Shown in pieces: positions 32,361-42,275 of a stretch of 64,000 nucleotides of DNA. The DNA is taken from NCBI GenBank assembly GCA_030068075.1, contig CM057831.1, positions 12,753,370-12,817,369 on the forward strand. Reading direction: 5' to 3'. The stretch's first letter is position 1. Every line of letters starts with the position of its first letter. A program made the position numbers and the translations under genes. The stretch comes from Paguma larvata (lineage: Eukaryota; Chordata; Mammalia; Carnivora; Viverridae). Below the pieces are notes generated by a model. That model had not been told where the DNA came from, ran no database searches, and worked only from the letters and a program-made list of their open reading frames with translations.

Positions 32361-32980
32361 TCGCTACTCCCGTGGGGCTAAGGGGTTGGCGTTTTCTTTA
32401 AACACGGAGCCGCGGGCGTGGGGTGGGCCCCGACTTTTGCAGGCCCCCCGCAGGCCCCGAGGACTGAAATGGAACTCTAGCCTTCCGGGCCATTGATCCT
32501 GGCCTTTGATTTTGCGTGGGTCCCTGCCCCCCAGCTCGGGCCCCCGCCAGGTGCCCCGGGGCCGGCTTCCGTCTGCTCTCATCTTGCTCTTTCATCCGGG
32601 TGTCTCCTTAAATTTCCAGCTCGCACCGCTTACTGTATTGATCCCGGAGCTCCTGGGGGGCCGGCTCCACGCAGAGGGACCCCCTCCTCTTCGGTCGTTA
32701 CCTTTGACAAGCCACGGAGCCCCCCGCTTCTGGTTTCTCTGTAATGATGAGGGTGTGGAGAACATCCTTTTGCGATTCTCAACCGATGAGAGGTTTTGCT
32801 TCCTGGGGCCAGTCGCCATTTAGGAGATAAAATAGAACTGTCTAGGAATTGATTACCACCCCGCTGGCCCCTCCTCACAGACCCGCAGCCCCATTCAGGG
32901 ATGGCTAGGCCCTTGCCGGGAGTGGACGGAGGGCCCTATCAGGGCTCACCGGATGAGGAAGGAAGGGAGCAGCCTGGCCT
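32361..32980. other. Unassigned GC-rich DNA
   Basis: No gene was recognised. Overlapping frames of 65-105 codons on both strands look like chance. Confidence 0.4.
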
Positions 32981-32984
32981 CACA

Positions 32985-33115
32985 GCCCTTGGGGACAGGC
33001 ATTGGTAGCCCATTTTGAAGACGAGAAAATAAAGGCCCAGAGAAGTGAAGGAGCACACACCAGTCTTGACAGGAGGAAGCCTGAGCACGGAGCTGTCTGA
33101 ACCCAAGGCTCCTTG
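32985..33115 (-). repeat. MIR SINE relic (antisense)
   Basis: 'cccattttgaagacgagaaa' and 'tctgaacccaaggctccttg' follow antisense MIR. Confidence 0.65.
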
Positions 33116-33179
33116 TCCTGGGTGGAAGGCCTGACTACGTGTGTAGGGATTTGCCTTACCCTTCTTTCCCGGGGGTGTG

Positions 33180-33381
33180 TTTTTTTTAATGTTTATTTAT
33201 TTATTTTGAGAGAGAAAGGAGTAGAGAGCAAGCAGAGAGAGAGAGAGAGAAAATCCCAAGCAGGTTCCACACTGTCAGCGCAGAGCCCAACGTGGGGCTC
33301 GATCCCACGCTCCATGAGGTCGGGACCTGAACTGAAACCAAAAGTCGGATGCTCAGCTGACCGAGCCACCCCGGTGGCCCC
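33180..33381 (-). mobile_element. CAN-SINE, antisense
   Basis: T-run, 'aatgtttatttatttatttt', GA-rich stretch, 'cactgtcagcgcagagccc' and the head end 'gccaccccggtggcccc' (diverged). The flanks share 'tgtgtttt'. It has some features of an older subfamily ('aatcccaagcaggttcc'). Confidence 0.9.
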
Positions 33382-34007
33382 TTACTGTGTTTTCGTTAGC
33401 GTCTCGTTACTCCTAGAAACGGTCCACTGTGTTCATTGCTTGCTCCGCTAAGAGAGGCTGGAAGGCGGAAGAGAAGGAGCACGCGGGCTGAGGGGTGAGT
33501 TTTGACTGGGGGATCTCCAGAGCTGAGGTCACAAACCGGGGGCGGGAGGGTCCCCCTGGGCAGACATGCTTTGCCCAGAAATGCCATGGCTTTGAGACGA
33601 CTTTGACGTCTTTGGGCAGGCAGGCGCTTTCCGGCGAGGTCACGGGCCCACCTTTTCCCGCTGCCACCTGCCTGCCCAGGTCACACTTACTTTATTGGCT
33701 TGTCTGGCTCAAGAGAGTGATTCTGCATGTCTTTCCCGAGTTCCGCGCTCGGTAACATCAGATTGGTAGCTCGAAATTGGCCATTTTGGGCCTACTTACG
33801 CCACAGAAATCAGCAAACACTACAGATCAGAGCTTTTTGTTTATTTTAGTTAGTTGTTTATCATTTGAAAGCTGCTTTCCCTCCCGCCACTACGTATGGG
33901 CTTTCAACACTTGCTCTAAAAATCTCTCCCAATTTGTTCTAGGCAGGTTCGCCTGAGTTAGTTTGTTTAATTCCGTCTTGTTTCCTTGTCTCAAAAACTC
34001 TGCATGG

Positions 34008-34008
<1 letters not shown>
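33382..34008. other. Unassigned DNA
   Basis: No gene was seen. 33830-33960 is AT-rich. Confidence 0.4.

Positions 34009-34039
<31 letters not shown>
34009..34039 (+). repeat. Uninterrupted G homopolymer, 31 bases
   Basis: 31 consecutive G are counted. It creates a spurious poly-Gly frame on the plus strand and poly-Pro on the minus. Homopolymer length is error-prone in most sequencing, so the exact count is doubtful. Confidence 0.9.
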
Positions 34040-34040
<1 letters not shown>

Positions 34041-34044
34041 TGTC

Positions 34045-34155
34045 ATTGATCCTATCTCGAAGACAAAGAAATGCGTGTAGGGTAGGGCCAGAGCTGGGAT
34101 TCAAAGATAAGTCCTTTGCCTTCAAGTTCAATGCTCCTTGCTGGCTTAGCTCCTT
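34045..34155 (-). repeat. MIR-like SINE relic (antisense, partial)
   Basis: 'gggccagagctgggattcaa' resembles the antisense MIR B-box region. Confidence 0.5.
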
Positions 34156-34159
34156 AGTT

Positions 34160-34345
34160 CTCAGTTGGGAGCAGTTTCGCCCGTCAGGGACATTTGGCGA
34201 TGTCTGGAGACATTTTCGGTTTTCACAGGTGGAGGTGGCACTGCGGGCATAAGTAGACGGAGCCCAGGGGTGCCGCTGCACCTGCTACGGTGCCCGGGAC
34301 AGCCTCTGTGAGAATCACCCAGCCCCGCGTGTCAGTGGGGTCAAG
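34160..34345 (+). mobile_element. hAT-Charlie-type MITE, sense
   Basis: 'ttagttctcagttgggagc', 'gacatttggcgatgtctgga' and 'gacattttcggttttcacag' are the same small element as at 19737-19942, in the opposite orientation. Non-coding. Confidence 0.75.
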
Positions 34346-34770
34346 GTCAAGGATCTGGCCTAGCTGATGGTGCCCCATCGAACATTTCCCTTCTTTTCCT
34401 GTCTCAGGAAGAGAGGAACTAAATAAAGATAACTTTCATCCTGGTCAGGAAGGAGGAGCACTGTTTGGGAAGAGCTGATTGTCTGGCCGAGGTAGATTTC
34501 AGAGTCGGGCGCGCGCAGCCCTGCCTGGGGTAGGCGCAGCCCTGGAGTCCAAATAAGGCAGGAGAGGCTCACGGTCACCACCAAGCATGGGAGCCGTGCC
34601 CTGAATGGAGAGACGCAGGAGGCTTTCACAAGAAAAAGAAGGAGGGCGAAGGTGAGAATAAGCGGAAAGAGTTCCTGTCCCAAGAGGGACAGGCCGCTGG
34701 GTTCTCTTAGCCCTAAAGTCTGAGCTGGAGAAAAACAGAGTCAAGATTCTGATAAGAGGTTTAGAGGGGC
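34346..34770. other. Unassigned DNA
   Basis: No gene or repeat was recognised. Confidence 0.4.
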
Positions 34771-34838
34771 CTCATTGGTGGTTCCCAAATCTGCCTCATT
34801 GTCAGAATAGGCCAAGGAATTTTAAGAAGGAAAAAAAG

Positions 34839-35070
34839 GAGCGCCTGAGTGGCTCAGTCCGTTAAGCGTCTGACTTTGGCTCAGGGCACGATCTCGCAGT
34901 TTGTGACTTTGAGCCCCATGTGGACCTCTGTGCTGACAGCTCAGAGCCTGGAGCCTGCTTCAGATCTGGGTCTCACTCTTCTCTCTGCCCTTCCCCGGCT
35001 CATGCCCTCACTCTCTCTCTCCCTTTCTCTCTCTCTCAAAAATAAAGAAACGTTAAAAAATTTTATAACA
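34839..35070 (+). mobile_element. CAN-SINE (feliform type), sense
   Basis: Head 'ggagcgcctgagtggctcag', B box-like 'gtgactttgagcccc', 'agctcagagcctggagcctg', CT-rich stretch, 'aaaaataaagaaacg' and A-rich tail. First member of a tail-to-tail pair. Confidence 0.93.
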
Positions 35071-35077
35071 AAAAAAT

Positions 35078-35299
35078 TATTTTTAAGTTTATTTATTTAT
35101 TGTGAAAGAAACAGAGACAGAGCACCCAAGTGGGGGAGGGACAGGGGAAGGGGGATAGAGAATCCCAAGAATCCCAAGCAGGTTCCGCACTGTCAGCACA
35201 GAGCCCGATGCGGGGTTTGAACCTACGAACTCTTAGGTCATGACCTGAGCTGAGGTCAAGAGCCAGATGCTTAACCTCCCGAGGCACCTGGGTGCCCCA
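35078..35299 (-). mobile_element. CAN-SINE, antisense, in the tail of the preceding SINE
   Basis: 'atttttaagtttatttattt', GA stretch, 'cactgtcagcacagagcccg' and head end 'gaggcacctgggtgcccc'. A small tandem duplication of 'aatcccaag' (35161-35179) is visible. It belongs to a slightly different subfamily from its neighbour. Confidence 0.92.
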
Positions 35300-35420
35300 T
35301 CGTAAGGAAAGGAATTTTATATGGCCAGTCCCCACCCCAGACTTAACTGGAAACCCCAAGGGTGAAGCCTGAAGCTCATGAGTTTTTAGAAATTTCCAAA
35401 GCGGTAGTGATGGCCCACCG

Positions 35421-36189
35421 AGTTGGAGGCCCCCTGGCATAGATGGACGTGAGGGCGGCTCCACATCCAAATGAGTGTCTGAAGGAGGCTAGGAATCAGC
35501 AGTCATCCTTGCACTGAATGTTCGAAGACTCGCCCCATGCCGGGCAGGGCTCCGGGCTTGCGGCGGGAGGGTGCACAGGCCAGCCCAGAATAGCGTTAGG
35601 CACGGGTGACAGCGTCTCTCTGAGTCTCGTTTTTCTCACCCCTTAGACAGGACAGATGCTGCTTAGAGCACAGGGTCTCTGTGCGGGTTACTTAAAGGAG
35701 CAATCTGAAAACCATCAGCACGTTCCTAGCTGAGCCTCTGGGCCGTCGTGTCCAGGGTGTCCCCAGACTCTGAAGGGTATTGACGTGAGGGAGACCCGGG
35801 TCTCGATCACCAGAGAGCTTAGAGTGTGGTCGGGAGGCGGGTGTGTAAAGTCCCCGACCGTCACATCCAGAACGCCAGGCCACACTGTGCACAGAGTAAC
35901 ACGTGCCCTCCTGTCGGTGGGTCTGGGGCAAGAGAGAACAGGGGCCAGGGGAGGCTGCTTAGCGAGAATTCCCAAGGACGTTGGTGGATTCTGCAGGATG
36001 AATAAAGTTCTTTAGACAGGTGAGGTGCAGAAGGCGTGTAGACAGCCGGCACAGAATGTGCAAAGGTGCGGGGGTTGAAGCAAGATGTGTCCAGGGGTCT
36101 CTGGATCTCGCCTTCCAGAGTCTCTAGCCCCTTCACGGTGGCCCTCTTTCCCCCTCGTTCTTCCTTCTCCTCCTCCTGGGGAATGGCGC
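35421..36189. other. Unassigned DNA
   Basis: No gene or repeat was recognised. A 157-codon antisense frame (35861-36334) has no domain. Confidence 0.4.
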
Positions 36190-36350
36190 CTATCAGGTGC
36201 AGACACGTGAAAAGGTTCATCGGCTCGGTGCTTGATTTATCGTGCAAACCTTCGGTAACCGATTTCCAGTCTCGTAAAATATTAAATACATCCATATATT
36301 GAATATCACATTTTGATATGTTTTCACGCCTCATTTGCCACTGAAGTCAA
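36190..36350. promoter_or_regulatory. Possible conserved non-coding block
   Basis: A repeat-free AT-rich island with 'gcttgatttatcgtgcaaac' near 36230, 'aaaatattaaatacatccat' near 36276 and 'aatatcacattttgatatg' near 36302. Confidence 0.35.
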
Positions 36351-36690
36351 GGACAGACTCACATTTTTCATGGCGCGGGGCCCAGGTTTGTCCTCGTGCA
36401 GTGTTTTATTGTACCCCCTTCCCCACCCCTCCGTGGCAGACCCACAGTCCGCAGGTGTCTCACCCCAGCAGCCACCCTGACAGCCACTTGGCGTGGCCCC
36501 GCACAGGCCTGGGGCAGGGAGGCCACATATATCATCCCCAGGAAAGGTTATTTACATAGCACCGTAAACATTTGCAGAAGGGCAGGGTCTCTGCCAAGCA
36601 TCTCCCGATCCCACAGGAGACAGTGGCCAAGCCAGTGGCAGAGAGTGAGGGGAAGAGGCTGTACGTTCGTTCTGTCCACCCACCCCTGCT
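36351..36690. other. Unassigned DNA
   Basis: No gene or repeat was recognised. Confidence 0.4.
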
Positions 36691-36694
36691 CTGG

Positions 36695-37925
36695 CGCTTT
36701 CAGCCGACATTTAATGAGCACCTGGTAAGTGGCGGGTGCCGAGCTAGGCCCTGGGGATCCGAAGATGCGAAACCATTGGCTCATCTTCAAAGAGAAAGAT
36801 ACGCGCGCCATTCAGGGCACGAGAGTGCCGCAGGGGTCCAGATAGACGCACAGGGGCTGTGAGTGTGGGGAGGGGGGCGCGGAGTTCTCCCGTGGGGGGT
36901 CTGGGGGGGCCTGGGGGGAGGGCGATGGGCAGCAGGAACGACTTCATAGAAGCTCAGTGTTTGACTAAGACCAAGTGCGAGGAAGGAGCAGAGGGGACGA
37001 GGACATATCACGAGGGGGGGTTGTGCCATGGAGGGGTGCGGGGCACTCGCGCTGTGGGGATGGCACCGGCCTGGGGCTGTGGGCAGGGCACTGCCGGCAT
37101 CCGTGCCGTGGGTAAGAGAGAGGGGCATGTCGAGAATGATTCCCAGGATAACCGGGTGGTGTCGCCATTCAGAAAGAGACTTTAGGAGGAATGATCATTT
37201 GGGAGCGGAAGGGGGGACGGCTCGTTCAGCTTGGCCGTGTTGAGTTTGGGGTGCCACCCGGAAGCATCCAGCGAGCAGCTAATTGATGGCATCTGGACTT
37301 TAGGAGAGGGATGTGGGCTCGAGACACAGAGATCTGAGCTTCATTTGGGTAGAGACACAGCCAAAGCCATGGGCTCGGATGAAGTCACTTACAGTCACGT
37401 AACGGGTAAGAGGAGCAGGTGACCGAGGAAAGAGCTGGGGAAACACTAGAATTTACGGAGCAAGCCAAGGAAGAAAAGCCACCTGAGGAGTGACCAGCGA
37501 GGACAAACAAAAGCAAGTGAGACCGCAGGAACCCAGGGAGACAGTTTCCAGGAAGGAGGTGGAGGAGGTGACAGGTGCTACCAAGAGAAGGTTCAGTAAG
37601 ATAGGACGGCAAGCATCTGTCGGGCAGTGAAGAGGTCACAGGGACTCTGCGGGGAGCGGGGGGCGGGTATCTTCAGTCGAGTGGTGGGAGCAGAAGCTAA
37701 GAGCAGAGGCAGTCGTGTGACGTTCATGAGCGAGAAAGTGTCAAGGTCAATGTGGCATTTTAGAAGATGGTTCTGGAACCTCCATGCAAGATTGGAGAGA
37801 GGAGACACAGTGAGGAGGCAGCTTCCAGCATCCCAGGTCTTGGCCTGGAATGTAACAGTGGGCTTGGAAAAGAGGAGACAGATGGGTGGCCGCTTGCGTG
37901 GAAGACTTGATAGGGCTCAAAATCG
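36695..37925 (-). repeat. L2 LINE, antisense, about 1.2 kb
   Basis: The antisense L2 3' terminus ('tttaatgagcacctggtaag', 'taggccctggggatcc') is followed by ORF2 wording ('cgtgttgagtttggggtgcc', 'gtcgagtggtgggagcagaa' near 37676, 'gagtgaccagcgaggacaaa' near 37490). It is the longest L2 piece in the window. Frames are destroyed. Confidence 0.8.
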
Positions 37926-37992
37926 CTAGGCTAAGCGGGGCGCGTTTATGGTGGCTTTCGGGGCTGGGGGCTTGCAGACTCTGCTGTGTCAG

Positions 37993-37994
<2 letters not shown>

Positions 37995-38027
<33 letters not shown>
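37995..38027 (+). repeat. (GT)n microsatellite
   Basis: A perfect GT run of 33 bp. Confidence 0.97.
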
Positions 38028-38028
<1 letters not shown>

Positions 38029-38439
38029 TTTCAGGGCTGAATGCTGTTGGCATTAACACACATAGTCGCTGCCCAACCCCTACGGAGAGGGTGACCTTGG
38101 CCACGCTCCTAACCCCTGTGAAGCTTTTCCTTGTTGTGGAGAAAACAGTGATGCTCAGCTCCCAAGTTGCGAGGCTCCAATGGCTGATAGGCTTTTCAAA
38201 GCACCGCATGGGTTGCGATGACCAGCGTGGGTTTTTAACGACCGTCAGGGCCCGCGTCTCTGGAAGCCCAGGAGCTGAGCTGCTCCCCTGCCCTGAGCCT
38301 CCCCCAGTCGCACCCTTCTGGAAGCGCCACCGTGCGCTGACCTTGGAGGCTTCCCCCTCAAGGTGGACGGGCCTGGCCGGATGGCAGCCTGCGGACAAAA
38401 AAGTGCCCGGGCAGCAGGAGCTGTTTCTTCTCTTCCCGC
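38028..38439. other. Unassigned DNA
   Basis: No gene was seen. Antisense and sense frames of 188 and 179 codons (37946-38525) both translate the GT run into Thr-His or Val-Cys repeats, which marks them as artefacts. Confidence 0.45.
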
Positions 38440-38635
38440 TTCCATTCGGGGCTGGTCTGCAACCTGCTGGCAGGGAGATTACTGAATCTGATTTGCCGAA
38501 GTACAATAGCAAATTGATTTTGTAGCCACCAGCGCCTGTAACAAATTCCGAGTGAAGTTTGGATAGCGCCGTTGTGGGGTAATGACATTTTAATTGCGTG
38601 TCATATTTAGTCTGGCTGCATTTCGGAGGCCTGGG
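38440..38635. promoter_or_regulatory. Candidate conserved non-coding element
   Basis: Repeat-free with 'gagattactgaatctgattt' (38477-38496), 'agcaaattgattttgtagcc', 'gtaatgacattttaattgcg' and 'tgtcatatttagtctgg' in 160 bp, between GC-rich flanks. It has many AT-rich core sites, with CpGs still present (ccgaagt, ttccgagtg, agcgccg). Confidence 0.5.
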
Positions 38636-38945
38636 GCAGAGGCCCAGCCCCAGCCCCTCCCTCCCCCGTAAGCCCAGTCTGTGTGTCCCCGATCAGAGGT
38701 GTTAAACCCCCTTGCCCAACTGCCTCTTGCCTCGGGGATTTGGGGGCTGAGCAGTTGGGGGTCACGTTGGAGACTCTGGTCTCAGATTCCGCACCCCCCC
38801 ACCCTGTTTCTTACTCCTCCTTTGTTCTTCCCTCTCTGCTGGTGCTTTCTCGCCCTCTTTGTACTTTTTTACAGACCCGCCTCCTGCCTCCTTGTCCTTC
38901 TATCACCTTTTTTCCTCTCCCACACTCAGCTTTTCTACCCCTTCT
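38636..38945. other. Unassigned C/T-rich DNA
   Basis: No gene was seen. The plus strand is pyrimidine-rich at 38800-38950. Confidence 0.4.
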
Positions 38946-38949
38946 TTCT

Positions 38950-39065
38950 TCTGTTCTTCCCTCTAACCTGCTGTGTGATCTTGGGCCTGTCACTTACCCT
39001 CTCTGAGCCACAGTCCTCTCGTTTATGAGAGCAGGTGGTTAGACTCATTGGTCTCCGTGATCCTT
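38950..39065 (+). repeat. MIR SINE relic (sense)
   Basis: 'gctgtgtgatcttgggcctg', 'cacttaccctctctgagcca' and 'ggttagactcattggtctcc' follow the MIR central core. Confidence 0.75.
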
Positions 39066-39305
39066 TGGTGTGGATTCGGTTCCTCCCTGTGTCCCTTTCT
39101 CCCTCCCCCCGTGCCCTCTGCTTCCTCTTTGGATTTCTACCCTCTCCCTTCTTGGCTTCAGTTGTGTCTTTTTATGACCAGCCTGCGTTTGGGCCAGGCA
39201 GCAGCGCCGACGGCCGGGAGCAGGACCCTCCGCCCGCCATGGTACTGGCCTAGGCTGCCTTTTACAGCCTCTGAGCCCTCCACACGAGATGGATTTAGGA
39301 GACAG
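39066..39305. other. Unassigned DNA
   Basis: No gene or repeat was recognised. Confidence 0.4.
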
Positions 39306-39309
39306 CCGA

Positions 39310-39505
39310 CTGCTGCCCTCCCCCCAGAACAGCCAAGTAATTGAAGAAAACATGAATGTTAATGATGCATTTAGCATTTGGAAGTTAGAGGGGTGATTAA
39401 TATGTTGTAAGTTGTATATTAACACCTTCACGGTGGCATAATGAAGACAAAATATACACTCTGAGATCAGATTGTTTATTCTCGTGTGCGGCACTCCTGG
39501 AGCCC
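39310..39505. promoter_or_regulatory. Candidate conserved non-coding element
   Basis: Repeat-free AT-rich island: 'agccaagtaattgaagaaa', 'tgttaatgatgcatttagca' (39358-39377), 'ggtgattaatatgttgtaag' and 'cataatgaagacaaaatata'. Dense ATTA/TAAT and ATGCAT motifs between GC-rich flanks. Confidence 0.5.
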
Positions 39506-40029
39506 GGCCCCTTAAGCCTGAGAAAACACGGTGTTGCCGTCTGTGTGCGGGAGCGAGTGGGTGGGAGGGACGGCTCTCTGGCACCCTGGGTCCTGCCAGT
39601 GAGCCGTCCCTCCCGCCTGCCTCTCACCTGGCCCAGGAGCCGGGAGCCGAGGGCGGGGAAACGTGGCAGGCGGGGACCTGGGGTCAGCGGGGGACCAGAT
39701 GGCCGAGGACACTGGTCTGCAGGAGCGGCGTGCCCAGAAGACGATGCGGCATGCTCTTCGTGGTCTTTGAGGCTCGTGGAGCTGACTCTAGGTTTTGGAA
39801 GGAGCAACTGGGGTGCTACCTCGGACAGCTCCACTTACAGAGAGCACGAAGAGAGGAAAGAGGAGGGAGATAGGAACCCCCTGGGGCATTTTGAACTTCA
39901 GGGACTTTGGGGATTTGCCCCCCTGCTCTGGGGAGGTCTCCCCTCCTGGACAGGAGGTCCTTGCCAAGTCAAAGGCTGGCCCACGCGAGACACGTTGATG
40001 GGACACTCAGGCCTTTCAGACTAGAGCCA
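39506..40029. other. Unassigned DNA
   Basis: No gene was seen. Frames of 133-179 codons on both strands overlap one another. Confidence 0.4.
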
Positions 40030-40032
40030 GGC

Positions 40033-40240
40033 AGCGCCCGGGGGGCTCAGTTGGTTGAGCGCCTGACTCTTGGTTTTGACTCAGGTCATGATTTCGTGGT
40101 TGGTGAGTTAAAGCCCCTCATTGGGCTCTGTGCTGACTGTGTGGAGCTTGCTCGGGATTCTGTCTCTCCCTCTCTCTCTGTTCCTCACCCTCTTGTGTGC
40201 TCTCTCGCACTCAAAGAAATAAACTTAAAAAAAAAATACT
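40033..40240 (+). mobile_element. CAN-SINE, sense, older copy
   Basis: Head 'gcgcccggggggctcagttg' (decayed), B-box-like 'gttggtgagttaaagcccct', 'gggctctgtgctgactgtg', and 'aaagaaataaacttaaaaa' tail. The sequence differs more from the consensus than other copies do. Confidence 0.9.
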
Positions 40241-40360
40241 GGAGTCAGAGTTGGAGAATGTCAGAGCAGGGAGTCTTGAAAGAGCCTCTAGCCCCATGTC
40301 ATAGTTGACGATTGGAAGTGGGGCACAGCTTGAGGCAGAACCAGGGATGCCTGACTGGAG
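40241..40360 (-). repeat. Ancient MIR-like SINE relic
   Basis: 'gagcctctagccccatgtc' with 'ggggcacagcttgaggcag' and 'aaccagggatgcctgactgg' resemble the same MIR-type relic as at 22640. Confidence 0.4.
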
Positions 40361-40519
40361 CGTTAAGACTGGGGACGGGGGCCCCCTGACTGCGTCACTC
40401 CTTTAGTTGCATGGACCTGCGGATGGTTCAGTTGTCCAGGGTGGCCAAGGAGGAATTCACCTGTGACCGTCCCCTGCAGGTTCCAAAGTATGGAACAGTA
40501 GGTAGTATGGGCGGGCACA

Positions 40520-40625
40520 GCGGGCACAGATTTGAATCTCAGTGCCACCACTTACGGGCTGCACAGCCATGAGAAAGTCGTTTCTTTATCAAACGAGACC
40601 ATACTACTTAAGATGTGGTGCCGCT
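40520..40625 (+). repeat. MIR SINE relic (sense)
   Basis: 'acagatttgaatctcagtgc', 'caccacttacgggctgcaca' and 'gtttctttatcaaacgag' follow MIR order. Confidence 0.7.
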
Positions 40626-40909
40626 GGAAGGACCACTGGTGTCCCAGACAGACATACTCTGCCGTGGTTGGAAGTGATGGGTGCGAGGGTGTGTGTGAAA
40701 TACCAGACCCAGTTTCTGCCTCGAAAGGGAGGCACTCCAGAACCGTTGGTACCAGTGGTGCCTTGTAATTCTCGGTACTGTCGTCACCATCGTCTGCTTG
40801 CGTGGCGGCAGCCTGCACGCCCACCTCCTACCTGTCCATCAGGAGTGAGCTAAGTCATCATCTCCTCTGGGGCTGCTGTCTTACCACCCACCACCCGAGT
40901 CGGGATTTT

Positions 40910-40953
<44 letters not shown>

Positions 40954-41004
40954 GTGTGGTACAAGCACTTATCCATCGGTATCGTCGCCGGAGTGTGCTC
41001 GTCT
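40626..41004. other. Unassigned DNA with (TG)n microsatellite
   Basis: No gene was seen. An almost perfect TG run (one CG step) spans 40919-40958. Confidence 0.6.
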
Positions 41005-41120
41005 CTCTTCCCCATCTGACTGGGAGCTCAGTGAAGGCAGAGGCCGTGCCTCATTCTCTCCGGTAGCCTCGGTACCATCCTTTGGCAAACGTTCAGTGGA
41101 TAGAATGAGTGATCTAACTC
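41005..41120 (+). repeat. L2 LINE 3'-end fragment (sense)
   Basis: 'ctgactgggagctcagtgaa', 'ggcagaggccgtgcctcatt' and 'cgttcagtggatagaatgag' follow the L2 3' end. Confidence 0.65.
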
Positions 41121-41710
41121 CGGGCCTGGTAGGCACAGCGTAGAACGAAGCCAGGGGGCAGGAAGTACCAGCTTCTCATTTTCCGAGCTTAATCATCCGT
41201 TCTTTCATGCTTTGTGGGGGACGCTGTGCTTTTGGGGTCCCAGGGTCCCCTTGTAGCGACGGGGAGCCCGAGACCCAGCTCACCTCTTTACGTGGCCAGT
41301 GGTACCTTCGGTCCTGCTGCTTCCACAAAACCATCCGTGCTAATTCCGTCTTTTCTGCTCATTCTTCTCCTGACTCGCTTGTCATTTTACATGGTCCACA
41401 ACTCACCTGCTTACACAGCTATTTCCTGCAGGCTCTCTGGGGGTCTACCTCATCTCTGTCCCTGCTGGACGCCTCTTGCCACTTTGAACTTTCAGGATAT
41501 GTCTAGTAGACTCTACTATTAATATTGTCTAAATGGTATTTCATTGAATGAATGAATGATTTCTTACTATATTTCTAGTACAGCAACCTATCAACCTGTT
41601 ACCTCATTTTTCATTATGCTAATTTTCTTACCCATCCGGGTTCCAAGCTCTCAGAAAGCAAGGATCTTCTGAGATACTTCTGTGCCCTCAGAGAATGGAC
41701 AAATCATGTT
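41121..41710. other. Unassigned DNA with L2-like tails
   Basis: No gene was seen. 41540-41560 has a TGAA repeat and 41640-41680 'ggttccaagctctcagaaag', both suggestive of degraded sense L2 3' ends. Confidence 0.35.
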
Positions 41711-41719
41711 GTTTGGTTT

Positions 41720-41935
41720 TTTTTTTTAAGTATTATTTCTTATTATTTTTTTAATTTTTGAGAACAATTTCAGAGCGAGAACAGGGGAGGGGCAGAGAGA
41801 GAGGGAGAATCTCAAGCTGGCTCTGAGTTGTCAGCACGGAGCCCGGCGTGGAGCTCGAACTCACGAACCATGAGATCATGACCTGACCCAAAAGCAAGAG
41901 TCAGATGCTTAACCAACTGAGCCACCCAGGCTCCC
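41720..41935 (-). mobile_element. CAN-SINE, antisense
   Basis: T-run at about 41718-41728, AT-rich tail, GA-rich body, 'ctgagttgtcagcacggagc', and head end 'gagccacccaggctcccc'. Missing a few bases in the middle compared with full-length copies. Confidence 0.92.
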
Positions 41936-41939
41936 CTGG

Positions 41940-42275
41940 GCAATTAACGTTTAATGGGTAATTAGTTACTCATTGATTTCCTCAAATTCTCTATCCTATT
42001 AAGACTTTTGAAGAAAAAAAAAACACCTTATAGCCTTGCTAAGGGGTGATGGCATTCGAAAGAATTGACTGAGCCTGCGTCCCAGTGATGAAACACACGG
42101 CACGTAGGATTCAACAGGACGGGTGGAAATCCTAAGAGTTTCTCTGGTGGTGCCCTGACAGGCACCGATTACCTTAATGGAGGCAAAAGATTTCAGTTAA
42201 GGTGAATTATTAGACTTGACAATAGAAGTTGTAAATGGAGCCCCCATTAACAACTTGGTTCATTGAACTGCCTCG
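41940..42275. promoter_or_regulatory. Candidate conserved non-coding element
   Basis: Repeat-free: 'ggcaattaacgtttaatggg', TAATTA at 41959-41964, 'cattgatttcctcaaatt', 'gattaccttaatggaggc' near 42167, 'ggtgaattattagacttgac' near 42200 and 'cccccattaacaacttgg' near 42240. AT-rich with clusters of ATTA sites, abutting a SINE at the left. Confidence 0.45.

Larger units (their letters stand above)
34775..35420 (-). mobile_element. MER20/MER5-like MITE split by two SINEs
   Basis: The left part (34775-34835) reads 'ttggtggttcccaaatctgc' and 'aaggaattttaagaagg'. The right part (35303-35420) reads 'ccccaccccagacttaact' and 'gagtttttagaaatttcc'. Together they follow a hAT-Charlie MITE of the MER20/MER5 kind. 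Between them lie two SINEs, all enclosed by one 11-bp duplication, 'aaggaatttta' (34814-34824 and 35309-35319). Confidence 0.65.

Noticed and set aside
37946..38525. Two opposed frames of 188 and 179 codons
   Set aside because: Both use the GT microsatellite (His-Thr or Cys-Val repeats) and mirror each other.
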